From assembly GCA_035294325.1 (NCBI GenBank), contig DATGLE010000210.1, forward strand, positions 1 through 64,000: a stretch of 64,000 bases of DNA. Direction: 5' to 3'. Position numbers and translations under genes: made by a program. The DNA is from DATGLE01 sp035294325 (GTDB lineage Bacteria > Chloroflexota > Ktedonobacteria > Ktedonobacterales > Ktedonobacteraceae). Below the pieces are notes generated by a model. The model was given only the letters and a program-made list of their open reading frames with translations, made no database searches and was not told the DNA's origin. Positions 33,778 to 41,503 of the stretch are shown here, in pieces (position 1 is the first letter of the stretch; the number at the start of each line of letters is the position of its first letter).

Positions 33778-34745
33778 CAACTTTCCCACCCCTTTCGTCT
33801 CAGCAGCACAAAGATCAGCGCAACCACGATAGCCAGGAGGCTGATGCACAATCCCATAGCGGCTGCATAGCCAGGCTCGTTCAGCGCGAAGGCGTCCTTG
33901 TAAAGCAGAATGGTCATCACCTGCGTGGCGCCCGCCGGGCCTCCCTGCGTCATAATGAAGGGATACTCAAAGACGAGCAGCGACCAGACTGTGACCAGCA
34001 GCAGCGCCAGGCCCAGCACCGAGCGAATCCCGGGCAGCGTGACGTGGTAGAACTGGCCCCAGCGCCCGGCACCGTCAACGCGCGCCGCGTTGTACAGTTC
34101 CGCGTCGATTGATTGCATCGCCGCCAGAAAGATCACCACCAGAAAACCCCAGAAATGCCAGTTATCGACAAAGGCTACCGAGGCCAGCGCGAGCCTCTTA
34201 TCCCCTAAAAAGTATACGTTATCGAGCCAGTGAATCCCCACCCTGTCGAGCGCGAAGGCGAGGCCCTGCTGCGGATCCAGGATCTGCTGCCAGATTGCGG
34301 CATTCACGACGCTGGCAATAATATAGGGAATGAAGTAGATGACGCGGAACAGAAGCTGAAAGCGCCTGATCTGCGAAAGCAGAAAGGCTCCGAGCAGTCC
34401 CAGAGCAATCGGCACCGTCAGAAACATGGCAACCCAGAGCAGATTATAGATCACCGCGCGATGAAAATCCGCGTCGTGGAGCAGTTGCGCGAAATTAGCC
34501 AGCCCGATGAAGTGGGCCGGACCAATCCCCGACCAATCGGTGAAGGCGTAGTAAAACGTAGAGAGCGAAGGGCCAAGTACTACCGCGAAGTTGGCGAGAA
34601 AAAAGGGCAGCATGAATGCCCAGGCGAGGAGCCTGTACTTTCTTCTGCTCCTGTGAGGCGCCACACCTCGCCCGGCGCGGGATTCTGTGGAGAACCCCGC
34701 GCCAGTTGACAGAGGCGCACGCTGCGTCATCTGTTTTGCCGCCAT
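33777..34745 (-). CDS. Carbohydrate ABC transporter permease (MalF/UgpA-type)
   Basis: A 322-residue CUT1 permease. A basic N-terminal tail is followed by LAWAFMLPFFLANFAVVLGP and further helices, with the EAA-type loop at SIDAELYNAARVDGAGRWGQF. The start is the ATG at 34745, six bases after AAAGAGGTG; a GTG at 34754 overlaps the upstream stop. Partners are the substrate-binding protein upstream and the MalG-type permease downstream. No ATPase gene is in the operon. Confidence 0.88.
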   Translation of the reverse strand: MAAKQMTQRAPLSTGAGFSTESRAGRGVAPHRSRRKYRLLAWAFMLPFFLANFAVVLGPSLSTFYYAFTDWSGIGPAHFIGLANFAQLLHDADFHRAVIYNLLWVAMFLTVPIALGLLGAFLLSQIRRFQLLFRVIYFIPYIIASVVNAAIWQQILDPQQGLAFALDRVGIHWLDNVYFLGDKRLALASVAFVDNWHFWGFLVVIFLAAMQSIDAELYNAARVDGAGRWGQFYHVTLPGIRSVLGLALLLVTVWSLLVFEYPFIMTQGGPAGATQVMTILLYKDAFALNEPGYAAAMGLCISLLAIVVALIFVLLRRKGWES

Positions 34746-34750
34746 GCACT

Positions 34751-36127
34751 TCACCTCTTTGGAATAGGTGGAACCACGCCCTGCGCGAGTTCCTGCTGAA
34801 AGGTCTGATTCATCTCGGCGCAGAACTGTGCGGGCGTCATATCCCCGGAGAGAACTTTATCCAGGCTGCTATAGGCGATAACATCAGATCTGGGCGGCCA
34901 GAAGGTCCAGGTAGTGTAGCCAAAGTTTCCTTGCGCCGATGCCTGGTCCAGAGCCAGGTAGTGGCGCTTGATGCGTGGATCGAGTCTGGCCGGGAAATCC
35001 GCCGGGTTGAGCGGAATGGGCGGCGGCGGAAAGTTGATGTCCGCCAACTCCTGGGCGGCGCGCTGCGGCGTGCTGTAGAGCCAATCAAGATATCTGGCCG
35101 AGGCGCTGGCTACCTTGCTGGTGGCCTTGATCGAGAGCGTATACCCGATGCCCAGCGTGTAGAGATTCTGCGGGACGCCATCGCGCAGGGGAGGAATGGG
35201 GAACCAGTCATAATCCATGCCGGAATTGCCCGGGCCGAAGTAGGAGGGCCAGTTGGCAAAGGCCCAGCTCCCCTCCACGTCCATCGCCGCTTTCCCCTTC
35301 GCGAAAGCCGCATCCAGCGTACTGAACGTGTTGGTAAAATACTTCTGCACGCCCCCGCCAAACCAGCCCTTCAGGAAGTAGCTGCGCAAAAGCGTGATGG
35401 CATCGACAAAGACCGGATCGGTCCAGGCGAGCTTGCCGGTGAGCGCCTGGTAGACTGCATCGGGACCGGCATAGTGATTGAAGAACATGGTCGTGTACCA
35501 CTCGGAGGCGCCCCGGCTGTCGGCGTTGCCGGCCATAAAAGGCATGATCCCCTGGCCCATCGCCTCCTGCGCCAGCCCCTCCAGCTCGCTGCGATTCGTC
35601 GGGATCTTCCAGCCCTTTTGCTCAAAGAGCGTCTTGTTGTAGTAGATAATCAACGTCTGGTAGGAGCCGGGGAGCGAATAGAGCTTATTATGCACGCGCC
35701 CGGCGTCCAGCGCCCAGCCCAGAATTTTGTTCTTCCAGTTGTATTGCCGGGCATAGGTATCAAGGTCGAGGAAGAGGTTCGCGTTGATGTACTGCAAGGC
35801 GTAGGCCGGACCAGGGGTGGGCACGATGTCGGGGCCTTTGCCCGAAGCCAGCGCGATTTGAATCAGGCGATCAACGTCGGCCTCCGGCTTAAAACTGATC
35901 TCGACGTTGATGTTCGGGTTGGCCTTGTTAAAGGCATCGACATCGTGAGACTTCATGTAAGCGCGCTGGTTCCCATCATCCAGCCCATACCAGAAATTGA
36001 TGGTGGCGGCATTCGACTGACTCCCCTGCCCGCCACAGGCCGCTAACAAGGCTCCACCGAGGCTCGCTCCCAGAGCGGCTTTGCTGCCGTCCAGCAAAAA
36101 ACGTCTGCGTGAAATAGGAAGATGCAC
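34751..36127 (-). CDS. Sugar ABC transporter substrate-binding lipoprotein
   Basis: 458 residues, family 1 extracellular solute-binding protein. The GTG at 36127 is chosen because AAAGGAG precedes it and it places the twin-arginine signal SRRRFLLDG at the very N-terminus, followed by a hydrophobic stretch and lipobox LLAAC (Cys about 31). An ATG 45 nt upstream lacks a ribosome site. The mature part has INFWYGLDDG, NINVEISF and GSWAFANWPSYFGPG as in oligosaccharide/glycerol-phosphate binders. First gene of the operon under the promoter at 36305-36333. Confidence 0.88.
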   Translation of the reverse strand: MHLPISRRRFLLDGSKAALGASLGGALLAACGGQGSQSNAATINFWYGLDDGNQRAYMKSHDVDAFNKANPNINVEISFKPEADVDRLIQIALASGKGPDIVPTPGPAYALQYINANLFLDLDTYARQYNWKNKILGWALDAGRVHNKLYSLPGSYQTLIIYYNKTLFEQKGWKIPTNRSELEGLAQEAMGQGIMPFMAGNADSRGASEWYTTMFFNHYAGPDAVYQALTGKLAWTDPVFVDAITLLRSYFLKGWFGGGVQKYFTNTFSTLDAAFAKGKAAMDVEGSWAFANWPSYFGPGNSGMDYDWFPIPPLRDGVPQNLYTLGIGYTLSIKATSKVASASARYLDWLYSTPQRAAQELADINFPPPPIPLNPADFPARLDPRIKRHYLALDQASAQGNFGYTTWTFWPPRSDVIAYSSLDKVLSGDMTPAQFCAEMNQTFQQELAQGVVPPIPKR

Positions 36128-36283
36128 GGCGCACACTCCTTTGCTTGCGCTAGAAACGAACGATAAGTTCATAGACGCTACTACATCATGACATCATGGA
36201 TACCGGTTGTGCGTGCTTCGAGGGAGAAAGGTTTACCGACATCTCCTTCCTTACCCCTCAGGTTGAAATAGGCTCAGGAAAAT

Positions 36284-36297
36284 TGTCATCGATGACA
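36284..36297. promoter_or_regulatory. LacI-type operator of sugar importer operon
   Basis: A perfect 14-bp palindrome, TGTCATCGATGACA, lies 8 bp past the leftward -10 box, at the transcription start. Its left half recurs at the divergent promoter (36403-36416). Confidence 0.75.
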
Positions 36298-36304
36298 TGA
36301 ACAG

Positions 36305-36333
36305 AGTATAACCAGTCTCGTTTTCTTTGTCAA
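36305..36333 (-). promoter_or_regulatory. Promoter of sugar importer operon
   Basis: On the minus strand, TTGACA (36333-36328) and TATACT (36310-36305) with a 17-bp spacer, reading into the binding-protein gene. Confidence 0.8.
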
Positions 36334-36368
36334 GGCACCGGTAAAATTACGCATAAAGCTAGCGATAC

Positions 36369-36416
36369 TTGACAAAAAGCAAGAAAAATGCTATGTTCTT
36401 GCTGTCATCGATTTCA
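36369..36416 (+). promoter_or_regulatory. Autoregulated promoter of the LacI gene with operator
   Basis: TTGACA (36369-36374), 17-bp spacer, TATGTT (36392-36397). TGTCATCGATTTCA (36403-36416) follows immediately and matches the left half and centre of the operator at 36284-36297. The layout mirrors the divergent importer promoter. Confidence 0.7.
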
Positions 36417-36452
36417 TTACAGAGCGTGGAGGGGGGAACCCCGATCTCAACT

Positions 36453-37532
36453 ATGATAAAGAAGAACGTAACCTTGAAGGACGTTGCCCGCGCAGCCGGT
36501 GTATCGACTGCTACCGTGGCCCGCGTTATCCACGAGAAAGGCAATATCGCGGAGGAGACGCGCAGGCAGGTGGAGGCCGTTCTCAACCAGACCGGCTACC
36601 GTATAAACGTGGTCGCTCAGGGTTTGCGCAAACAGCAAACGATGTCAATTGGTCACATCCTGCACAGTATCATGCCCAACCCCTTCTATGCCGGAGTCGC
36701 GCTGGGAGTTGAGCAGGAGGCTTTGAAGCAGGGATGGGGCGTATTGATGATTAATGTGCAGGGGGATGCACAGCGCGAGCGCCTGGGGGTTGAGACGCTG
36801 ATCCAGCGCCGCGTCGATGCCATTCTCTTTACCGCTGCTGTCGCGGAATCCAACGTGAAACTCGCGCTGGACGCCGGTTTACAGGTTGTGCAATTGCAGC
36901 AGCCAACGGCTGTTCCGACCCACCAGGTCACAGCGGATAATTATGTTGGCTCGATGGCGGCGGTGGAACATCTTATTGCGCTCGGCCACCGGCGCATCGC
37001 CTATATTGGTGCAGGCCCGACGTACAAGCGGCAGGATGCAACCTTCCTCTCCCGCCTGGGGCTGGTCGATCAGGAACGCTTCTCTGGCTATCTCGCCGCC
37101 CTCCAGAAGTATCAGATTCCGGTTGATGAGCAGCTTATCGCCTTTGGCCGTTACTATTCTCTGGATCACGAAAAAAGATCCGACGATGGCTATGTCTTTA
37201 CAAAACAGTTCTTGCAGCTTGAGGAGCGGCCCACGGCGATCTTTGCCACCTGCGATATCCTGGCCGCCGGCGCATTGCAGGCGATCTACGAGCAATCGCT
37301 GCGCGTCCCGGAAGATATTTCGCTGGTTGGCTTCGATAATACATTCGCGCCCTACCTTGCGCCCCCGCTGACAACGGTGGAGTTGCCCATGTTCGATATT
37401 GGCAAAGCGGCGGTGCGTATCGTGCTGGAGCAGCGCCAGCAGGATGAGGCCGGGTCCTGGGTTCAGCAGCATGTGCGGCTCTCGACGCGCCTGATCGTGC
37501 GCTCGTCAACCGGTCCCGCGCCCTGTGGTTGA
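36453..37532 (+). CDS. LacI-family transcriptional repressor
   Basis: 359 residues. HTH at about 5-30 (VTLKDVARAAGVSTATVARVI), hinge-like region, then a periplasmic-binding-protein-like effector domain (SIGHILHSIMPNPFYAGVA, HLIALGHRRIAYIGAGP, VGFDNTFAPYLAPPLTTVE). The start at 36453 is chosen because the conserved part begins there and the longer frame runs back into the -35 box. It most likely represses the divergent sugar importer and itself through the two matching operators. The effector is presumably the imported sugar or a derivative. Confidence 0.9.
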   Translation: MIKKNVTLKDVARAAGVSTATVARVIHEKGNIAEETRRQVEAVLNQTGYRINVVAQGLRKQQTMSIGHILHSIMPNPFYAGVALGVEQEALKQGWGVLMINVQGDAQRERLGVETLIQRRVDAILFTAAVAESNVKLALDAGLQVVQLQQPTAVPTHQVTADNYVGSMAAVEHLIALGHRRIAYIGAGPTYKRQDATFLSRLGLVDQERFSGYLAALQKYQIPVDEQLIAFGRYYSLDHEKRSDDGYVFTKQFLQLEERPTAIFATCDILAAGALQAIYEQSLRVPEDISLVGFDNTFAPYLAPPLTTVELPMFDIGKAAVRIVLEQRQQDEAGSWVQQHVRLSTRLIVRSSTGPAPCG

Positions 37533-37566
37533 TAATGACCTCTTTAAACTAGAAAGCCGAGGAACC

Positions 37567-38340
37567 ATGCACTCTCCTACATCTCTCAAGCAATCCTTCT
37601 GCTGGGGAGGATTCGCCGCGCGTGTCCCTGCCCCGCAACTGCTGCGCTCGGCGGCGGAGATGGGCCTTAGCGGCGTTGAACTGCTGCCCCGCGAATACTG
37701 GCAGATGGCGAAGGATCACGGCCTGACCATTGTTTCTGTCGATGGTCACGGCACTATCCAGGAGGGACTGAACCGGCGAGAGCATCACCAGCGTATCGAG
37801 CAGGAAATTCGCGCGAAGCTTGCTCTGGCCGAGACATGGGGCATTCGCCATCTGATTGTCTTTAGCGGCAACCGCGCGCGTCTCGACGACCAGAGCGGCA
37901 TCGCGTACACCGCCGAGGGCCTGAGCCGCGTGGCAAAGGCAGCAGAAGACGCGGGAGTTACGCTGGTCATGGAGCTATTGAATAGCAAAGTAAATCACCG
38001 GGACTATCAGTGCGATCACGTCGCCTGGGGCGTTGAGGTCTGCCGCCGCGTAGACTCCCCGGCGGTACGCTTACTTTACGATATTTATCATATGCAAATC
38101 ATGGAGGGCGATATTATTCGCACTATCCAGCAGTATCATGAGTATTTCGCTCATTATCATACGGCAGGAAACCCTGGTCGCCACGAACTTGACGAGCATC
38201 AGGAACTCTATTATCCCGCTATCGTGCGCGCGATCCAGCAGACCGGATACCAGGGCTATCTCGGACACGAGTTCAGCCCGCTCGGCGATCCACTGCGCTC
38301 CCTCCAGCAAGCGTTTGAACTGTGCCGGCTCTCCAGTTAA
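37567..38340 (+). CDS. TIM-barrel sugar isomerase, hydroxypyruvate isomerase-like
   Basis: A 257-residue xylose-isomerase-like TIM barrel. Seen: KQSFCWGGFAARVPAPQLL, HLIVFSGNRA, VTLVMELLNSKVNHRDYQCD, LLYDIYHMQIMEGDIIRTI, HYHTAGNPGRHELDE and GYLGHEFSPLGDP; metal-binding Glu, Asp, His and Glu are in the usual places. It resembles Hyi but differs from the pathway gene at 10038 (GNPGRHELD versus DSPERHEPG), so it may act on another ketose or keto acid. It lies 34 nt after the LacI gene and is probably co-transcribed, tying it to the imported sugar. Confidence 0.8.
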   Translation: MHSPTSLKQSFCWGGFAARVPAPQLLRSAAEMGLSGVELLPREYWQMAKDHGLTIVSVDGHGTIQEGLNRREHHQRIEQEIRAKLALAETWGIRHLIVFSGNRARLDDQSGIAYTAEGLSRVAKAAEDAGVTLVMELLNSKVNHRDYQCDHVAWGVEVCRRVDSPAVRLLYDIYHMQIMEGDIIRTIQQYHEYFAHYHTAGNPGRHELDEHQELYYPAIVRAIQQTGYQGYLGHEFSPLGDPLRSLQQAFELCRLSS

Positions 38341-38461
38341 CACTTCACAACCCTTCCCATCCCTTTCCGCCTGTGGTACACTTGACGCGGTACAGCTTTC
38401 CATTGAAGCATAAGCAGTAACCATATGCGCAGGTATGCACAAAAAGCAAGAAAGGATTCCT

Positions 38462-39364
38462 ATGAGCCAGTTATCCTCGTCATCCCCTCAGCCCCGGCGA
38501 AATCACGCCGCGCGGCGTCAAATTTATGGAGACAGCCGGCATGGCTACGAGCAGGAGAGTTCGTATATCCTGCCCGCTAACTCCGCCGCTGAGATCGCGC
38601 GCCTGGCGAATCAAGATCGCTTTTTTAACGAGGCCCACCAGCTCATCCCGCCCGCCGTCCCGGAGAACGGACGCGTGCTCGACCTGGGATGCGGCGCGGG
38701 GGCATGGTGCGCGGAGGTCGCCTTCCATCATCGGAAGATGGAAGTTATCGGCATCGATATTTCGCGGGAACTGATTACCTACGCCACCGCTTCGGCCCGC
38801 ACGCAGATGCTTGATAACGTTCACTTTGAGGTCATGGATATCAGGGAAAAATTCGCCTTTGAGGATGGTTCCTTTGACCTGGTAAACGCTCGCTTCATGA
38901 GCGGATTTTTGCAGGCCGGGGAGTGGCCCACTGTCATTGGCGAGATGGTACGCGTCACCAGGCCCGGCGGGATCGTGCGCCTCATCGACACCGATGGCAA
39001 CAGCGTCACTTCATCGCCCGCCGGGACGAAGTTCCGCGATCTGATCGTCCAGACGATGCAGGCCGATGGACGCACGCTGGTGCTCACTCCCTATTTCAAG
39101 TTCTGGCTGCGGGAAGCCGGCTGCTCCGAGATCCAGCTCATCCCGCACCTGATCGATATTTCCACGGGAGAGCCGGCCCACCCGGTTATTTATGAAGATT
39201 TCAAGGTGCTTCTGACGCAGGTAATCCCCTACCTGGTGGCCCGCAATGCCTCGCTCACCGAGGAGATGCTTACCGATCTCTTGCGCCAGGCGCTCGGTGA
39301 GATGCTCCAGGACAGCTTTCGCGGGCACTGGCCCTTTGTGGAGTGCTACGGCAGGAAAGCGTGA
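38462..39364 (+). CDS. Class I SAM-dependent methyltransferase, paralogue B
   Basis: 300 residues. VLDLGCGAGAWCAEVAF is SAM motif I, VIGIDISRELITYA motif II, FDLVNARFMSGFL and TRPGGIVRLIDTDG the later motifs. Paralogue of the gene at 30701, with an unrelated polar N-terminus (about 30 residues of Ser/Pro/Arg). The start at 38462 has AAAGGA upstream. Acceptor unknown. It converges on the acyltransferase gene with only 8 nt between stops. Confidence 0.8.
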   Translation: MSQLSSSSPQPRRNHAARRQIYGDSRHGYEQESSYILPANSAAEIARLANQDRFFNEAHQLIPPAVPENGRVLDLGCGAGAWCAEVAFHHRKMEVIGIDISRELITYATASARTQMLDNVHFEVMDIREKFAFEDGSFDLVNARFMSGFLQAGEWPTVIGEMVRVTRPGGIVRLIDTDGNSVTSSPAGTKFRDLIVQTMQADGRTLVLTPYFKFWLREAGCSEIQLIPHLIDISTGEPAHPVIYEDFKVLLTQVIPYLVARNASLTEEMLTDLLRQALGEMLQDSFRGHWPFVECYGRKA

Positions 39365-39372
39365 CGAAAACC

Positions 39373-39960
39373 TTAGAACGTGATGATTTCGCCGCAGCTT
39401 TCGCACCAGCCCTCGAATTTGCCATCGTGCTCGCGCACATCGGAGAGGCGGCGGGCACAGCGGCAGACGTAGCCATGCTGGCGGGCGGGATTGCCGAAAA
39501 CCAGAGCATGCGGGGCCACATCCTTCGTCACCACCGAGCCGGCGCCAACGAGGGCGAACGTGCCTATCGTGATCCCGCACACGATCACCGAGCCGGCCCC
39601 GATAGAGGCGCCATACCTGACGAGCGTTGGCGTAATTGTCCAATCCTCGGCTCCTTTGAGCTTCCCATCAGGCGTAATCGCACGCGGCAGCAGGTCGTTG
39701 GTAAAGCAGACGTGCGGGCCGACGAAGACGCCATCCTCGATGGCGACGCCCTCAAAAAGAGAGACATGGTTCTGGATCTTGACGCGCGAGCCGATACGGA
39801 CGTGACTATCGACAAAGACGCCCTTGCCGATGTTGCACTGCTCACCAATCACGGCCCCGGCGCGCACATGTGCCTGCCGCCAGATGCGCGTCCCGGCGCC
39901 AATCGAGGCCCCCGGCTCGACCTCCGCGCCAGGGTGGACATAAAACGAGGCTGCCTGCAT
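39373..39960 (-). CDS. Hexapeptide-repeat acyltransferase with C-terminal zinc-ribbon-like tail
   Basis: 195 residues. Left-handed beta-helix repeats run from about 8 to 150 (VHPGAEVEPGASIGAGTRIW, IGEQCNIGKGVFV and so on). NDLLPRA in the loop and FALVGAGSVVTKDV fit the WbpD/WlbB branch, which N-acetylates UDP-amino-sugars. The C-terminus GYVCRCARRLS...CESCG is a four-Cys tail, also common in that branch. No sugar-nucleotide genes are adjacent. GGAG precedes the ATG. Confidence 0.8.
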   Translation of the reverse strand: MQAASFYVHPGAEVEPGASIGAGTRIWRQAHVRAGAVIGEQCNIGKGVFVDSHVRIGSRVKIQNHVSLFEGVAIEDGVFVGPHVCFTNDLLPRAITPDGKLKGAEDWTITPTLVRYGASIGAGSVIVCGITIGTFALVGAGSVVTKDVAPHALVFGNPARQHGYVCRCARRLSDVREHDGKFEGWCESCGEIITF

Positions 39961-40085
39961 TCCTGTTCACTCCTGTTCCCACTACTAAATTTCGTGCCCA
40001 CACTCTACACCGCGCCATCGTTTTTTACAAGCCCTCAGCGCATCCGATCCTTACATGTAATGGTCCTTTCCACCGGCAATGCTTC

Positions 40086-41363
40086 TCACCCGTAAATCAC
40101 GATCCCCAACCCTACCTCCGGCACCAGCACAATATTCATGCTGTTATCAGCGGCAACGGAGTGCGAGTCGGTCTTTGTGCGGATATTTTGCACCCATTTC
40201 AGTGTTTTTGCGTCGACAACCGCGAGGACGGAGCCGCCGGGATTATCGCCCGCCGCCAGGAAGTACTGCTGACTGCCGCTGTCGTACCAGACCTCATCGC
40301 ACCCGCTGGCCTGGGTAATCATCGCCAGGACCTGCCAGGTAGTCAGGCTGAGAACGACAGGATCCCCGTCGCAGCCGATGATCGCTTCGTGCGATGGCCC
40401 GATGGCAAAACCGCTCGGATTACATGACTTCAAGGGGACGACTTTCACGACCTTGCCCTGGACGGGATCGATCACGTCGATCTCCCCGCCCGCGTTGGCC
40501 GAGGTTTCGGGCACCGATACATCGAAGTCGTCTGTTGTGGCATCCCAGGCTGGCTGCTCTATACCATCGGCGGTGCTGAGCGTAATCTTCTTCACTACCT
40601 TATGACTGCTCGCCGAGATGAGCGTCAGAAACGGCGGGCTGTCATCGCCATTCCCCACAGCGATCAACTGATCCTGGGCATCATAGGCCAGTTCGTCGGC
40701 GCGCTCCTTGCCGCCAGTAGAGACGCGGGCCACAATCTGGCGCGTGCTGAGGCTGACGACCTTGACACTGCTATCACCATCCGCCGCCCAGAGCTGACCC
40801 AGGTTATCTGTCACCACGCCGTTTGGCCCCTTTGTTCCGCCGCTGATGCCGATAAAACCGCCGATAGTCGTAACGAACTTTCTGCTCTGAAGGTCAAAAA
40901 CGTCGACGCCTTTACTCGTGCGGTCAGCCAGGTAGTAGAGGTGATGAGCCTGGTCAACCCAGCTAATATCAAAGCTCCACGAACTCTGGATCGCGGCCAT
41001 ATTAGGCAATGACATGGTGGCTATCTGCTGATACGTTTTCGGAAGAACCGGCGTAGGAGTGGGAGCAGGCGGGGAAGAGCGCGCGGCGGGAGCGGATGAA
41101 GAAGGTCGTGGAGTCGGGGTAGGCGATGGCAGAGCCGCAGGCGTGCTCGTAGGTGTGGCGGCTGTTGTAGATGTTGCCGCGGGCGAAGATGTGTTTACCA
41201 TGCTGCCATCTACAATCGCTGTTCCCTCAGGTGAAGTTGTGCCGGTTGAGGGGGTGCCGCTCTGGCTTACGTTCGTACACGAGGAAAGAAACAAAATAAT
41301 GAAAACAAGCGCGACCAGGTGATGCAAGCGTTGCTTGTCCAAGTTCGTGTGACATCCTTTCAA
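40086..41363 (-). CDS. Lipoprotein with YncE/NHL-like beta-propeller
   Basis: 425 residues. A lipoprotein signal peptide (HHLVALVFIILFLSSC; lipid Cys about 29) is followed by a 70-residue Thr/Pro/Ser/Ala-rich linker, then repeated blades (SFDISWVDQAHHLYYLADRT, GPNGVVTDNLGQLWAADGD, VDVFDLQSRKFV). Such propellers are surface or periplasm-side scaffolds; no enzymatic residues are recognised. It lies downstream of the pseudokinase gene on the same strand, separated by a hairpin. Confidence 0.75.
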   Translation of the reverse strand: MKGCHTNLDKQRLHHLVALVFIILFLSSCTNVSQSGTPSTGTTSPEGTAIVDGSMVNTSSPAATSTTAATPTSTPAALPSPTPTPRPSSSAPAARSSPPAPTPTPVLPKTYQQIATMSLPNMAAIQSSWSFDISWVDQAHHLYYLADRTSKGVDVFDLQSRKFVTTIGGFIGISGGTKGPNGVVTDNLGQLWAADGDSSVKVVSLSTRQIVARVSTGGKERADELAYDAQDQLIAVGNGDDSPPFLTLISASSHKVVKKITLSTADGIEQPAWDATTDDFDVSVPETSANAGGEIDVIDPVQGKVVKVVPLKSCNPSGFAIGPSHEAIIGCDGDPVVLSLTTWQVLAMITQASGCDEVWYDSGSQQYFLAAGDNPGGSVLAVVDAKTLKWVQNIRTKTDSHSVAADNSMNIVLVPEVGLGIVIYG

Positions 41364-41441
41364 TGAAGTTGCAAAAAAGAAATAATGGGCATGTGGCTAT
41401 AGCTTCATAAGATTACCTCTCCTGGATGAATAAAGGGCACA

Positions 41442-41475
41442 GTAATTCTACTGAAAAGCTCATCAGTAGAATTAC
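41442..41475. terminator. 13-bp-arm hairpin after the kinase-like gene
   Basis: GTAATTCTACTGA (41442-41454) and its exact inverse (41463-41475) with an 8-nt loop, 28 nt beyond the kinase-like gene's stop on the minus strand, followed by an A/T-rich stretch. A probable terminator. Confidence 0.6.
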
Positions 41476-41503
41476 CGAGATGAAATGGATAGAGTGTTTT
41501 TAG

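Noticed and set aside
34616..36046. Rightward 476-codon open frame over the binding-protein gene
   Set aside because: Antisense shadow of a clear Tat-lipoprotein gene; no domain or ribosome site.
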